Source: Leptolyngbya sp. CCY15150
GTDB taxonomy: Bacteria; Cyanobacteriota; Cyanobacteriia; RECH01
Length of the DNA: 64,000 nt
NCBI RefSeq assembly: GCF_016888135.1
Contig: NZ_JACSWB010000129.1
Coordinates: forward strand, 1-64,000
Direction: 5' to 3'
Part shown: piece after piece, positions 9,023-17,156 of the stretch
How the letters are laid out: the number at the start of each line of letters is the position of its first letter
How positions within the stretch are numbered: position 1 is the stretch's first letter
Notes under the pieces: generated by a model
The model's database searches: none
What the model saw: only the letters and a program-made list of their open reading frames with translations
Told to the model about the DNA's origin: nothing
Program-made: the position numbers and the translations under genes

Positions 9023-9946
9023 CTAGAAGGCAGGAATTTGAAGGGGTTCACCGAACCACTCTTGGGATAGCGTCTCAAATTCACCGGAGAATCGTTTGTG
9101 ACGGATAAAAACATTGACCCATTGCAGCATATCAAGATCGCCTCGACGCATACCGATGTAGCAGGGAGAGTTTTTCATCACGAACAAATTTTGTAGATCA
9201 GCCGTTGGGTTGTCCTGAATGACCTTGCCAGCAATCGTATTTCCTGTGGCGATTAAATCAACCTGACCTGCTAACAATGCGGAAACTGTAATGCTGTTAT
9301 CCTCAAATCGCTTGATTTCCACTCCTTCAGGAGCCTTATCGGTGACTTCTAGATCTTCTAAAGAACCTTGAGTAACCCCAACACTGTAACCTGATAGATC
9401 GCTGTAGTCAGAAATGTCAGCGCTAGATGGGCCATAGACACCGGAGAAAAATGGTGCATAGGGGATGGACGAAAAGTAGATGGATTTAGCCCGTTCTGGG
9501 GTAGCACCTAGGCTAGAAATGACTAAATCTGCTCGATTAGTTTGCAGGTAGGGAATTCGGTTGGTACTGGTGACGGGCACCAATTCTAAGTTAACCTCTA
9601 GGGCTTCAGCAATAAGTTTTGCAACCTCAATGTCATAGCCTTGAGGCTGTCCATCTGCACCCATTGATCCAAAGGGAGGGGAATCTTGGGGAACTGCTAT
9701 TTTAACTACCCCTGTACTCAGGATTTGATCAAGCGTGTTGCCTACGGCCACCTCCCCAGCAGACGATGAACTATCCGATGGATCTACAGCGACTTGCTGA
9801 GCAGTGATGGATCCGGTAGAACAAGAAACGATGCTAACCGTGAAAAGCAGGCTAATTCCAGTAATAACGGCAGTCTTAAGCCATGTTTGAGGTAGGTTTA
9901 ACTGAGTGGAAAAGCGTTTGACGATAGCGCTAAGGGCTTGAATCAT
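9023..9946 (-). CDS. polar amino acid ABC transporter solute-binding lipoprotein
   Basis: The 307-aa protein has a signal segment ending in VSIVSCSTG (lipobox-like, Cys about 42), so it is probably membrane-anchored in the periplasm. The type II/SBP_bac_3 fold follows: ILSTGVVKIAVPQDSPPFG, the family signature GYDIEVAKLIAEAL, then TNRIPYLQTNRADLVISSLGATPERAKSI and VGVTQGSLEDLEV. The ligand is likely a polar amino acid; specificity cannot be assigned. It is third in the importer operon, after both permeases. Confidence 0.88.
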   Translation of the reverse strand: MIQALSAIVKRFSTQLNLPQTWLKTAVITGISLLFTVSIVSCSTGSITAQQVAVDPSDSSSSAGEVAVGNTLDQILSTGVVKIAVPQDSPPFGSMGADGQPQGYDIEVAKLIAEALEVNLELVPVTSTNRIPYLQTNRADLVISSLGATPERAKSIYFSSIPYAPFFSGVYGPSSADISDYSDLSGYSVGVTQGSLEDLEVTDKAPEGVEIKRFEDNSITVSALLAGQVDLIATGNTIAGKVIQDNPTADLQNLFVMKNSPCYIGMRRGDLDMLQWVNVFIRHKRFSGEFETLSQEWFGEPLQIPAF

Positions 9947-10021
9947 GATGGGTAATCCTAATAATGGAACGTAAGTGATAGTTGACGTACGAAGACCGGG
10001 CTGTACTAACGACGAGATGCA

Positions 10022-10675
10022 TTAGTTGCCATAGGTGAACTGTTTTTCCAGACGTTTACTCCATAAAGAGAGGGGAAAGCATAGGCAGAAATAGATCACA
10101 GCAGCTATGGAATAAACCAAGAAAGGCTGAAAGGTGATATTGCTGATAGATGATGCGGAGCGGGTCAACTCGATGAAGCCAATCACTGAAGCTAGGGAGG
10201 TTCCTTTGATAACCTGTACGGCAAACCCTACGGTTGAGGGAATAGACATACGAATGGCCTGAGGGAGGATAATGCGCCGTAGCTGTTTGGGGTAGCTAAG
10301 TCCTAGGGAACGGGAGGCATCCCATTGACCGTGAGGTACAGCTTCTACAGATCCACGCCAGATATCGGCTAAGAAAGCACTGCTATAAGTTGTCAGGGCG
10401 ATCGCGGCTGATAGCCATGGAGATAGATTAAGATCGAAGACGACGGATAGCCCGAAAAAAACAAGAAATAACTGCATGAGCAGAGGCGTGGCTTCGAAAA
10501 GCTCAATATATAGAATGCTAAGCGATCGCAGCCATGGATTAGGGGAAATACGCAGCAGCATGATCAAGAAACCTGCCAGACCACCGCCCACGAAGGCGAT
10601 CGCTGATAGAGCTATCGTCCATCGGGTTGCTATTAATAGGTTGACTAAAATTTGGGAAAGGGTGAAGTCTTGCAT
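10022..10675 (-). CDS. polar amino acid ABC transporter permease (second)
   Basis: The 217-aa inner-membrane protein has about five membrane helices. The HisM/GlnP-type signature YIELFEATPLLMQLFLVFFGL resembles the family's EFFRGTPLLVQLF motif, and the EAA loop reads QWDASRSLGLSYPKQLRRIILPQAIRMSIPS. It pairs with the adjacent permease (10721-11401) as a heterodimeric channel. Start ATG at 10675. Confidence 0.9.
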   Translation of the reverse strand: MQDFTLSQILVNLLIATRWTIALSAIAFVGGGLAGFLIMLLRISPNPWLRSLSILYIELFEATPLLMQLFLVFFGLSVVFDLNLSPWLSAAIALTTYSSAFLADIWRGSVEAVPHGQWDASRSLGLSYPKQLRRIILPQAIRMSIPSTVGFAVQVIKGTSLASVIGFIELTRSASSISNITFQPFLVYSIAAVIYFCLCFPLSLWSKRLEKQFTYGN

Positions 10676-10720
10676 GATAGATCGCTATTGAGATACCTAA
10701 ACCACTGAATATATTGACTC

Positions 10721-11401
10721 CTAGCGGATATATTGCGTAAATGCAAAAAAACGGCGCTGGACTAAAAAGGCGATCGCTTTCAAACACCACACCAAGGCTA
10801 CATAGATCAACGAAATGGCCAGATAGATTTCAAAACTGCGGAAGGTGCGAGACTGCAAATAATTACCAACAAATGTTAGTTCTTCGGCTGAAATCTGTGA
10901 CACTACACTACTGAATAGCACAGCGATCACAATCTGACTAACTAGGGCAGGATAAATATTGCCCAATGCTGGAATCAAAACAATATGACGAAATATCTGA
11001 AATGGCTTAAACCCTAGGGCTAAACCAGCCTCAACTTGTCCTTTAGCGATTCCTTCTATTCCAGCCCGCACAATCTCTGTAGCATAGGCACCAAAGTTGA
11101 TGGCCAGGGCCAATACTGCGGCTTGCCAGGGCGACATGCGCACACCAATGCTGGGTAAACCAAAGAAAAAGAAGAAGAGCTGAATCAGAAATGGAGTATT
11201 GCGGAAAAACTCCACGTAAGCGATCGCAATTCCATTGGCAATACGATTGTCGGATGTGCGACCAATGGCTCCTAGGATGCCGAGGAGCAACCCAAAGGCG
11301 ATCGCCACACCGGTAATCTGAAACGTCAACCAGACTCCTTGTATAAAGAGTCCCGCATTGTTCCATACCACCGAAAACTGGGGGTTATAGTCCATGCCCA
11401 C
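10721..11401 (-). CDS. polar amino acid ABC transporter permease (first)
   Basis: The 226-aa integral membrane protein has YVEFFRNTPFLIQLFFFFFGLP (family signature) and an EAA loop QVEAGLALGFKPFQIFRHIVLIPALGNIYP. It is the first gene of the importer operon (order permease-permease-binding protein-ATPase-GntR). A TGTATACA palindrome lies 26 bp upstream of its start and is a candidate operator. Confidence 0.9.
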   Translation of the reverse strand: MGMDYNPQFSVVWNNAGLFIQGVWLTFQITGVAIAFGLLLGILGAIGRTSDNRIANGIAIAYVEFFRNTPFLIQLFFFFFGLPSIGVRMSPWQAAVLALAINFGAYATEIVRAGIEGIAKGQVEAGLALGFKPFQIFRHIVLIPALGNIYPALVSQIVIAVLFSSVVSQISAEELTFVGNYLQSRTFRSFEIYLAISLIYVALVWCLKAIAFLVQRRFFAFTQYIR

Positions 11402-11426
11402 CTCTCGATTTCTGTATGCTGTGTAC

Positions 11427-11434
11427 TGTATACA
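11427..11434. promoter_or_regulatory. TGTATACA palindrome, candidate GntR operator (ABC operon)
   Basis: The context is GTACTGTATACAAAAT, 26 bp upstream of the first permease start. FadR/GntR-type regulators commonly bind short palindromes of this kind. A second copy is at 11954-11961. Assignment to the GntR protein at 6899-7597 is inference. Confidence 0.4.
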
Positions 11435-11727
11435 AAATGACTGTGGGTTTTTTGTGGGTTGGGATACCGTTTGGACTTGATTTGTTCAATAAATGATGAC
11501 CTGTGAAGTGATGACCTGTGAAGACGATCCAGATAGCAAGGCTTGCTGCGCCATGGATTGAGTTCTACTAAAGCGATCGCGCCTACAGTGTTGCAAGACA
11601 GAAAAACGAAGATAGAAGAACGAAGAGAAATCTCAGAGTATTAGTGATAGGGTGCAGCAACCCGTAATGCCTGTAGAAATGTTTAGTCTAATTCAGCTCC
11701 TCAAAGGGTGTGTCTGCAACTTGAATG

Positions 11728-11832
11728 ATCGTTGCTGAATGAGGCCATGCCATCGAAATGCGAACCATTAAGATCGTGGGAGCGTTTCGCTCACGGTTCT
11801 TGAGCGCAGCCTGTACGCGATTCAGCAACGCC
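11728..11832. mobile_element. MITE copy 3 (105 bp, subfamily B)
   Basis: The left end is ATCGTTGCTGAATGAGG and the right end GATTCAGCAACGCC. The whole element is the near-exact reverse complement of copy 4 at 13711-13815. No target duplication is recognisable, so the outermost bases may have decayed. Confidence 0.75.
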
Positions 11833-11907
11833 TAGTCCGAATGCCCATATGGCTCCACACCATGATCGAACGCATGGTTCATGGCGGCAGGCCCCCCACG
11901 AACTAAA

Positions 11908-11926
11908 AGTACCCGACTAGGGTACT
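11908..11926. promoter_or_regulatory. inverted repeat AGTACCC-N5-GGGTACT
   Basis: Perfect 7-bp arms surround GACTA, 120 bp upstream of the 187-aa gene. The geometry suits a dimeric regulator site. The half-site AGTACCC recurs upstream of nifB (about 20450). The binding protein is unknown. Confidence 0.4.
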
Positions 11927-11953
11927 GACATCCCTTAGCCTGATCTGCCACCT

Positions 11954-11961
11954 TGTATACA
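11954..11961. promoter_or_regulatory. TGTATACA palindrome, second candidate GntR operator
   Basis: The context is CCTTGTATACAGATT, 85 bp upstream of the 187-aa gene. It has the same core as the site before the ABC operon. Confidence 0.35.
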
Positions 11962-12045
11962 GATTGAATCAAGGCAAGCGACAGATAAATTAGTTCATCG
12001 TCTTTTGTCTGGTTCCTTCAAATTCGTTGTTAACACATAGAGGAT

Positions 12046-12609
12046 ATGACAATGACTGCAACACAAATCGCTCCAACGGCTATTTCGACCAACGGCGCAC
12101 AGCCCCACAAGTCACTGACAGATACGGAAACCTATTCCAAGAATGTTCTAGGCCCAGTGTCCTTTACTCTGAGTAACCTGAATGTTCGTGGTTATGCCGG
12201 AGAACCTGAACCCCCTGTTCATGTGGCTCCTGAACAGTCTCAGTACATCATTGCATCGAATGAACAGTTTGAAGTAAGTGTTGATGTTGAATTCAACAAC
12301 AGCCCTTTGGCGCAATTGATGATGTGTTTGGGCACTAAGGTGTCGGTGTGCTTCTCCTTTGAAGGTATTGGTGCAAAAGCGGTTGAACTGGATCTATCTG
12401 ACGCGATCGTCACTGAAAAAGGTCGTACGCAGTACACCCTCAAGTGGGTGGGTACGCCTGATGCGGCTAAGCTCACTCCTGGATTCTATGCGATCGCTGC
12501 TGTAGCTACCGTTGGCCCTGTCGAACACTCCTGTGCGCCCAAGTGTGCGTTTGGGTTTGGTTATATCGCTAAGGTGCTGCTACAAATCTACAGCGCGTTT
12601 GAATGCTAA
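12046..12609 (+). CDS. hypothetical protein, 187 aa, no recognised family
   Basis: I do not recognise this protein. It has no signal peptide or clear membrane helix. The first 30 residues are Thr/Ala-rich, then the sequence alternates hydrophobic and polar residues in a way suggesting a beta-sandwich (YIIASNEQFEVSVDVEFN, TKVSVCFSFEGIG, RTQYTLKWVG, GFYAIAAVATVG). Cysteines are concentrated near the end (SCAPKCAFGFG and a C-terminal FEC). AGAGG lies 5 nt before the ATG. Transcription probably starts from a promoter with two palindromes, and two hairpins lie downstream. It is probably a real, single-gene unit. Confidence 0.7.
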   Translation: MTMTATQIAPTAISTNGAQPHKSLTDTETYSKNVLGPVSFTLSNLNVRGYAGEPEPPVHVAPEQSQYIIASNEQFEVSVDVEFNNSPLAQLMMCLGTKVSVCFSFEGIGAKAVELDLSDAIVTEKGRTQYTLKWVGTPDAAKLTPGFYAIAAVATVGPVEHSCAPKCAFGFGYIAKVLLQIYSAFEC

Positions 12610-12620
12610 ACCAGCTCAAG

Positions 12621-12655
12621 GACACCAGACGTTATGTAGCCTTCCTGCTGGTGTC
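12621..12655 (+). terminator. hairpin after the 187-aa gene
   Basis: GACACCAG (12621-12628) pairs with CTGGTGTC (12648-12655). There is only a short T-rich tail, so termination efficiency is uncertain. Confidence 0.5.
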
Positions 12656-12739
12656 TTAGCTAGGTAAACGACTTGGGGAGGAGCATGATCGTTCCTCCTC
12701 TTTCTTTCCCACAGAGCCATTGATATCTCCTGACTCTAT

Positions 12740-12780
12740 CCGTTGAGCGATCGCTGAGGTGACTGCTCAACGGACTTTTT
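12740..12780 (+). terminator. rho-independent terminator
   Basis: CCGTTGAGC (12740-12748) pairs with GCTCAACGG (12765-12773), followed by ACTTTTT. This classical intrinsic terminator lies before the next gene. Confidence 0.7.
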
Positions 12781-12790
12781 GGATGAATGC

Positions 12791-12826
12791 TAGTCAACAC
12801 AGTAGTCAACACAGTAGTCAACACCG
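12791..12826. repeat. 12-bp tandem repeat, three copies
   Basis: TAGTCAACACAG is repeated three times (the last copy ends in CG rather than AG), 60-95 bp upstream of the peroxiredoxin-like gene. It could be slippage or an operator array. Confidence 0.55.
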
Positions 12827-12885
12827 TTTGGAGAGGTGGATGGGATACTTATGCTACACTCAACTTTAAGGTTTAACCCACGTGA

Positions 12886-13752
12886 ATGATGTCTGTTTCA
12901 AGCCAATCTCCGAGCCAATCTAGCGATCTATGGACGCTGTTCCACGAAAGACCCCATCTGCGGGTTAGCGATGGAGCGGCTGTTCCGTTATGGGAAGATG
13001 GTGAATCTGCCCCCTATTTTCTCATCCTCCTCTGGCCCCAGTTAGGCGATTTTGATAGTTTAGAATATGCCTGGTGGCTGCAACGGGATGCCCAACGGCT
13101 GCAGGATCTGGGGGTGGCTGTGCGTGCCATTGGCATTGGCGATCGCAACTCTGGGCAGCGATTTTGCACCTACACGGGGTTTCCGGCAGATTGTTTATGG
13201 GTGGATCCCACGGCAAGCCTACACCAGCAGCTCAGCCTGTACCCTGGACTTTCCCTCAAACCGCCCGGATTTTCCGCAGCCCAGCGAGCTTGGCTCAACC
13301 TTTTGCTGATGTGTGCAGGCATCGGTAGCCCTGGTACCTTAGCTGAAGTGTTCCGTGGTTATCGGGGCGATCGCCAAGCTCCACAGCTCATTGGCGATGA
13401 TCAAGTTGTCCATGCGGCTCCGCTACCGCCGTTGAGAGGCTCTTGGTTTCAGTGGGCTGGAGGACAAGGGTTTCAGCGCCCTTTTGAGCTAGCAACTCTA
13501 CGGCTCCGCAATATGGCAGAAGCGCTAGGACATTGGACAACCTACGTACCCAAAGCTGACTATTTAACGCAGCGGGGGGCAACTTTTCTTTTTGATGCCC
13601 AGGGACATCTGCTGTATGAACATCGCGATCGCGCCATCTTGGGTTTTTCTGAAACGATGAGCAATCCGCTTGATTTTCTTTCGGCTGTGTCGATGAATCA
13701 GGCTGATTCTGGTGTTGCTGAATCGCCTACAGGCTGCGCTCAGGAACCGTGA
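12886..13752 (+). CDS. peroxiredoxin-like (AhpC/TSA_2-type) protein with MITE-derived C-terminus
   Basis: The 288-aa protein has a thioredoxin-fold layout of the AhpC-TSA_2/PRXL2 kind: FLILLWPQLGDFDSLEYAWWLQRDAQRLQDLGVAVRAIGIGD, then GFPADCLWVDPTASLHQQL, and a late strand ATFLFDAQGHLLYEHRD. The position that normally holds the CxxC peroxidatic cysteine reads WPQLGDFDS, so catalysis by that route is unlikely. The last 13 residues (GVAESPTGCAQEP) and the stop codon are read from the MITE that begins exactly at codon 276 (13711). The original C-terminus was therefore probably replaced. Confidence 0.7.
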   Translation: MMSVSSQSPSQSSDLWTLFHERPHLRVSDGAAVPLWEDGESAPYFLILLWPQLGDFDSLEYAWWLQRDAQRLQDLGVAVRAIGIGDRNSGQRFCTYTGFPADCLWVDPTASLHQQLSLYPGLSLKPPGFSAAQRAWLNLLLMCAGIGSPGTLAEVFRGYRGDRQAPQLIGDDQVVHAAPLPPLRGSWFQWAGGQGFQRPFELATLRLRNMAEALGHWTTYVPKADYLTQRGATFLFDAQGHLLYEHRDRAILGFSETMSNPLDFLSAVSMNQADSGVAESPTGCAQEP

Positions 13753-13815
13753 GCGAGATGCTCCCACGATCTGGATGGTTCACATTTCGATGGCATCGCC
13801 TCGTTCAGCAACGCC
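13711..13815. mobile_element. MITE copy 4 (105 bp, subfamily B) overlapping a gene end
   Basis: It begins GGTGTTGCTGAATCG and ends CGTTCAGCAACGCC. It is the reverse complement of copy 3 (11728-11832) with few changes. It encodes the last 13 codons and stop of the preceding gene. No clear target duplication is seen. Confidence 0.8.
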
Positions 13816-13987
13816 CGAAATACTACTACTACTCAGCAACACCCGAGATGGATACTAGACTTTATCGGAATTAGGAAAAGCAATCAGTTCTTAGCCTGAA
13901 ACCAATTGATCTGATGGCTACTACATTCACTACATTCATTTGGATGTCGAGCAACTCATTGCTGATAAAGTCTACTATCCCCGCTGT

Positions 13988-15583
13988 TTAGACAAGATTG
14001 AGGGTTTGGCGCAGTCGAGTTTGGTCACTACTGCTGATTTTGAAGCGACCGTTTTCAACATCGCGAATCCAGCTCTGGCTTTTGCCAAGACGCTCGGCCA
14101 GTGCCCGTTGACTGAGATTCAGTTGCTGACGAGCAGCTTTGATGACGTGACTGGATAGGGGATGGGCATGAACTGTGGATGATTTGCTCTGGCGGCGATG
14201 TTTGGTGCGGGGCCGTCGCAGGCTCTGCTGCCACTCTTCTGACAACTCAAATCCTAGAATCCGTGCATTGAGCAATCGTTGCCACTTGTTCCGAGGTGCA
14301 ATATCTGTGAGGCTGAGGGCTTGGTTGGCGTCGTTCGTCCAAAATTCTAGAGCATCATCCGCATCATCCGGAATATCTGCAACCCTTGCCCAAAGGGGTT
14401 GAATATCAGATCCGTAGGTATCTGGATCAAACTGTGGCTTGAGTCCGTAATGGTAGATGGCTTCCAAGTCACTTTCAAAGGTTTTGAGTAAGCGCTTGTG
14501 GGCTCCGCGAATGGTCATCGCATCGGATAGCCGTTGATTTCCGTAGGCAATGCGCAGTAATGTCCGGACTGTGACGCGGTGATCGCCCCCTAGACGCAGC
14601 TTGAAGACAAGCCACAGCAGTAGCCGTACGGCTCCCTCATGCTGCTGCCAGTTTCCCATCACTTCTGTGAGCAGTGACTGAGGTAAGGTACCGTATTGAT
14701 AAAAAGCGGTTTGTTTACGGTAGTCTTGCTTGTTTAGAAAATGCTTGGCCCAGTCGCCAGTTTGAATGCTGAACCCCAGACCAATGAGGTGGCGATAGCC
14801 TTGGTCGTCGATGTCAAAGTAATATTGGGTATCCAGCAACTGCCACACGGGCTGTTCGGGAATTGAGAATCCTGGCACTTTGCCTTGACGTGGCCAGTCT
14901 AGAGTGACCAACAGTTGGCAGGCTTGATACACTAAGTCTTTGATTAAGGTAAGCTTTGCCAGTTTTGTGAGGTCTTTGCGTTTGTGAAGTCCTAGGTATT
15001 GTTCGATATGTTGATCATTGAGGATAAAGGGCGTTTCCCAAGGACAGTTAAGTGTTGTAGCATAGGCGGCAAAGATCAGATGAATACAGACGGCACGAAT
15101 ATCAAAGTTGCCTAGGGCAGCCGTTCCCAAACTATAGGCCATCGGCGGCGAGTCTGGTAATTCTGGATTGGAGGATAGGCGAAACTGAATATTTCCCTGA
15201 CCTCGGTGGATGCTGCGTTGGTAGCACAAGTGATCATGGTCATCAGCATACCAAGACAGCGACTCTCGTTGAGCCAAAATGTTGCTAGCTTCCCAGACCA
15301 CCATGGAGGAGGCAAAGGGCGTCGTTTTACCATTGAGAAAGATTTCGTGGATGGCGGCGGGTAGCAGGGTACTTCTGTTGCGCCCTTTTTTGGCGGGGAG
15401 CGGCGTTACCGAGCTAACCGCACAAACGTCCACGCAGCGAGGAGTATCTACATCTGGGCAGCGATCGCACAAGGTTGGATCGATCCAGTAACCAGCGTCA
15501 GTGGTCTTAACTGCGCCGTTTGGGCAGCTTGAATGACATTGATCGCAGGCAATACAGCTTGCTTTAACGGCATACGTCATCAC
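13988..15583 (-). CDS. cnfR: nif transcriptional activator CnfR/PatB (ferredoxin-HTH protein)
   Basis: The 531-aa protein matches PatB/CnfR in length and layout. The N-terminus carries two cluster-binding motifs, CIACDQCHSSCPNG and CDRCPDVDTPRC-VDVC, able to hold [4Fe-4S] clusters. A long central region follows. The C-terminal XRE-type helix-turn-helix reads LNLSQRALAERLGKSQSWIRDVENGRF. In Leptolyngbya boryana CnfR is the master activator of nif genes under low oxygen and low nitrogen; the clusters are thought to sense oxygen. It lies at the end of the leftward nif arm but has its own promoter with an NtcA box (15723-15736). It is expected to act on the GAGTAC motifs between nifP and nifB. 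Confidence 0.92.
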   Translation of the reverse strand: MMTYAVKASCIACDQCHSSCPNGAVKTTDAGYWIDPTLCDRCPDVDTPRCVDVCAVSSVTPLPAKKGRNRSTLLPAAIHEIFLNGKTTPFASSMVVWEASNILAQRESLSWYADDHDHLCYQRSIHRGQGNIQFRLSSNPELPDSPPMAYSLGTAALGNFDIRAVCIHLIFAAYATTLNCPWETPFILNDQHIEQYLGLHKRKDLTKLAKLTLIKDLVYQACQLLVTLDWPRQGKVPGFSIPEQPVWQLLDTQYYFDIDDQGYRHLIGLGFSIQTGDWAKHFLNKQDYRKQTAFYQYGTLPQSLLTEVMGNWQQHEGAVRLLLWLVFKLRLGGDHRVTVRTLLRIAYGNQRLSDAMTIRGAHKRLLKTFESDLEAIYHYGLKPQFDPDTYGSDIQPLWARVADIPDDADDALEFWTNDANQALSLTDIAPRNKWQRLLNARILGFELSEEWQQSLRRPRTKHRRQSKSSTVHAHPLSSHVIKAARQQLNLSQRALAERLGKSQSWIRDVENGRFKISSSDQTRLRQTLNLV

Positions 15584-15944
15584 TAAGTCCCCCTGTTGAG
15601 CTCATTACTCTACTAGGGATAACAATCTATATGTTTAAGTTTTATGCTTCTGAATACGTTTTAATGATCTCTTCGCTATCGTTTTGAATAAGTTTATGGT
15701 AAACTTCCCTTAAATATTTTGTGTATCTAAAGTTACCTTTTTGCTGCGATTTGTGTGGTGAAACTCTGACTCTATTGCAAATGTGTAGTAATTAGCAATG
15801 GAAGTTGATAAAGGCGTAAGTAACGCGTTACATTGTCTGGATACGACAACAAACGTTAGATCTAGATAAGACTCTATGCAATGCATTGAAGCTATTGGAT
15901 AGAGTTTAGTCAAGGTTGACCCTCTAGAACAGTCATCCTATCAG
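15584..15944 (-). promoter_or_regulatory. cnfR promoter region
   Basis: The 361 bp between cnfR and the MITE are A/T-rich and contain no supported gene. The NtcA box is annotated separately. The leader from the predicted -10 to the cnfR start is about 110 nt. Confidence 0.6.
15696..15736 (-). promoter_or_regulatory. NtcA-activated promoter of cnfR (GTA-N8-TAC plus -10)
   Basis: GTATCTAAAGTTAC (15723-15736) is a perfect GTA-N8-TAC box. Read toward cnfR, it is followed after 21 nt by TACCAT (15696-15701), which fits the TAN3T -10 element. The canonical spacing in NtcA-activated (class II) promoters is about 22 nt. The layout predicts induction of cnfR by 2-oxoglutarate/NtcA on nitrogen deprivation. 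Confidence 0.7.
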
Positions 15945-16089
15945 GGCATTGCTGAATCGATAGATGATTTGCTCTCATCCCCAACCCTTCTCCCCAGGGA
16001 GAACGGAGCTAGAACTCCTGTTTCCTCTCCGTAGGGAGAGGGCTAGGGAGAGGGCGGATTGAGCCATTCATACTTGTTTCAGCAACGCC
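15945..16089. mobile_element. MITE copy 5 (145 bp) upstream of cnfR
   Basis: The ends are GGCATTGCTGAATCG and GTTTCAGCAACGCC. It is flanked by a perfect 8-bp duplication CCTATCAG (15937-15944 and 16090-16097). The interior has CTCATCCCCAACCC and GGGAGAGGG stretches forming a long imperfect hairpin, shared with copy 2. It lies between the [2Fe-2S] protein gene and the cnfR promoter. Confidence 0.9.
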
Positions 16090-16123
16090 CCTATCAGTTC
16101 TGCTAGCCTGTTATCCCCAGAAC

Positions 16124-16738
16124 TCAGCTTCTTTCTTGAACCTTCGATGACGTAGGATTCAGGTGGCGATCGAGCAGGGCAGATAGCCGGGGGATTTTGA
16201 CTCGGTTGTAGCGGTGCCGACCGGGCATCACGGTTAAGGTAGGTGCATCGGAACAACGCTTTTGGCAGCCGGTGTATTGAATCTCGACCTGGTGGTGCAG
16301 ATTGCGATCGCGTAAGGCTTGTTTGAGTGCCGTGACCATCTCCTGCCCGCCGCGTTTTTGGCAGCCAGATTTACGGCATACCTGTAGCTTGATGTGCTGA
16401 ACAGGTAATGGCGGGGTGCAGGGTACAGGGTTGGCTGGAAGAGCGGTTACAGGGATTGTGGGTTGTATCCTAGGCAAGGTCAAAACTTGATAGGCTTTGA
16501 GCTTGATCACGCCAGTTTTTGTATCCCAATGGCTACGACCAATACAGTGAAGGCGATCGCCTGCTTGAAGATGCGATCGCCAAGGGCCGCGCAATTCTTT
16601 CCGCAGTTTGATAGCCAGTATCTCGCCCTCCACCTCCAGCCGCATCATTTTGGCTGTTGCTGGGCTATCCCCCAAGAAATCAATAAAAGTGCCGTCAAGA
16701 TTAAACATCCAGGGGGGAAGCAGATTTGGGTCAGCCAT
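16124..16738 (-). CDS. (2Fe-2S) thioredoxin-like ferredoxin domain protein of the nif cluster
   Basis: The protein is 204 aa with the start at 16738, chosen because AGGAGA lies 7 nt upstream; an upstream ATG at 16768 lacks this. The N-terminal half (MADPNLLPPWMFNLDGTFIDFLGD, GPWRSHLQAGDRLHCIGR) is an uncharacterised cyanobacterial domain. The C-terminal half has the C-x4-C...C-x3-C arrangement of thioredoxin-like [2Fe-2S] ferredoxins (VCRKSGCQKRGG, YTGCQKRCSDAPTLTVMPG). It is likely an electron carrier or Fe-S protein serving nitrogenase assembly; the partner is unknown. It is in the leftward nif arm after nifT. Confidence 0.78.
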   Translation of the reverse strand: MADPNLLPPWMFNLDGTFIDFLGDSPATAKMMRLEVEGEILAIKLRKELRGPWRSHLQAGDRLHCIGRSHWDTKTGVIKLKAYQVLTLPRIQPTIPVTALPANPVPCTPPLPVQHIKLQVCRKSGCQKRGGQEMVTALKQALRDRNLHHQVEIQYTGCQKRCSDAPTLTVMPGRHRYNRVKIPRLSALLDRHLNPTSSKVQERS

Positions 16739-16864
16739 AACGAATCTCCTGTGATAGTGGGTCTTCAATCTTGTAAAATCTCAGAATGCTCGGAATGCTC
16801 AGAGCGTGGCGTCTTTGGGCGGTTCTGAATAGCGGTATGATTTTGCAACCTATTGTGTGGCGTT

Positions 16865-16934
16865 TCAGATCCTGTTGCTAGGGCTCATGTTCTAGTGCAG
16901 CTCAGATCCTGTTGCTACGGCTCATGTTCTAGTG
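16865..16934. repeat. tandem 33-bp duplication
   Basis: TCAGATCCTGTTGCTAGGGC and the following 13 nt (16865-16897) recur at 16902-16934 with one mismatch (37-bp period). The repeat lies in the spacer between nifT and the [2Fe-2S] gene. Confidence 0.7.
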
Positions 16935-16952
16935 TGGCAATCCCCGTTTGAA

Positions 16953-17156
16953 CTAATTTAACTTTCTAGCCTCTACGGTTTGAGGCGTAGTAATGGGTTC
17001 ACTCAATCCTGAAATCGATAGCTCCCAGCCATTCGACAAGGTCAATCGTTGGGTATTTTCCTCTTGACGTTGGGCAATGACTTCTTCCTCTAGGTCTTTT
17101 TTGGCTACATAAACCAAGAGCTTGCCGGCGGCGTTAGTACGGAGCATTACTTTCAT
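16953..17156 (-). CDS. nifT: nitrogen fixation protein NifT
   Basis: The 67-aa protein begins MKVMLRTNAAGKLLVYVAKK, then DLEEEVI, matching the NifT/FixU family start (MKVMIR-G-LxVYVPKKDLEE). LSNGWELSI near the end is the other conserved patch. NifT is a small, non-essential protein of most nif clusters, with a proposed role in nitrogenase maturation. In other cyanobacteria it follows nifZ; here nifZ lies in the other arm. Confidence 0.85.
   Translation of the reverse strand: MKVMLRTNAAGKLLVYVAKKDLEEEVIAQRQEENTQRLTLSNGWELSISGLSEPITTPQTVEARKLN

Larger units (their letters stand above)
11402..12045. other. 644-bp divergent intergenic region
   Basis: No gene is supported. It contains TGTATACA sites at 11427 and 11954, a MITE (11728-11832) and the inverted repeat AGTACCC-N5-GGGTACT (11908-11926). 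It serves the leftward ABC operon and the rightward 187-aa gene. Confidence 0.6.

Noticed and set aside
13830-13850. CTCAGCAACACCCGAG as another MITE end
   Set aside because: Only one end is present, directly beside copy 4; more likely a remnant or local duplication.
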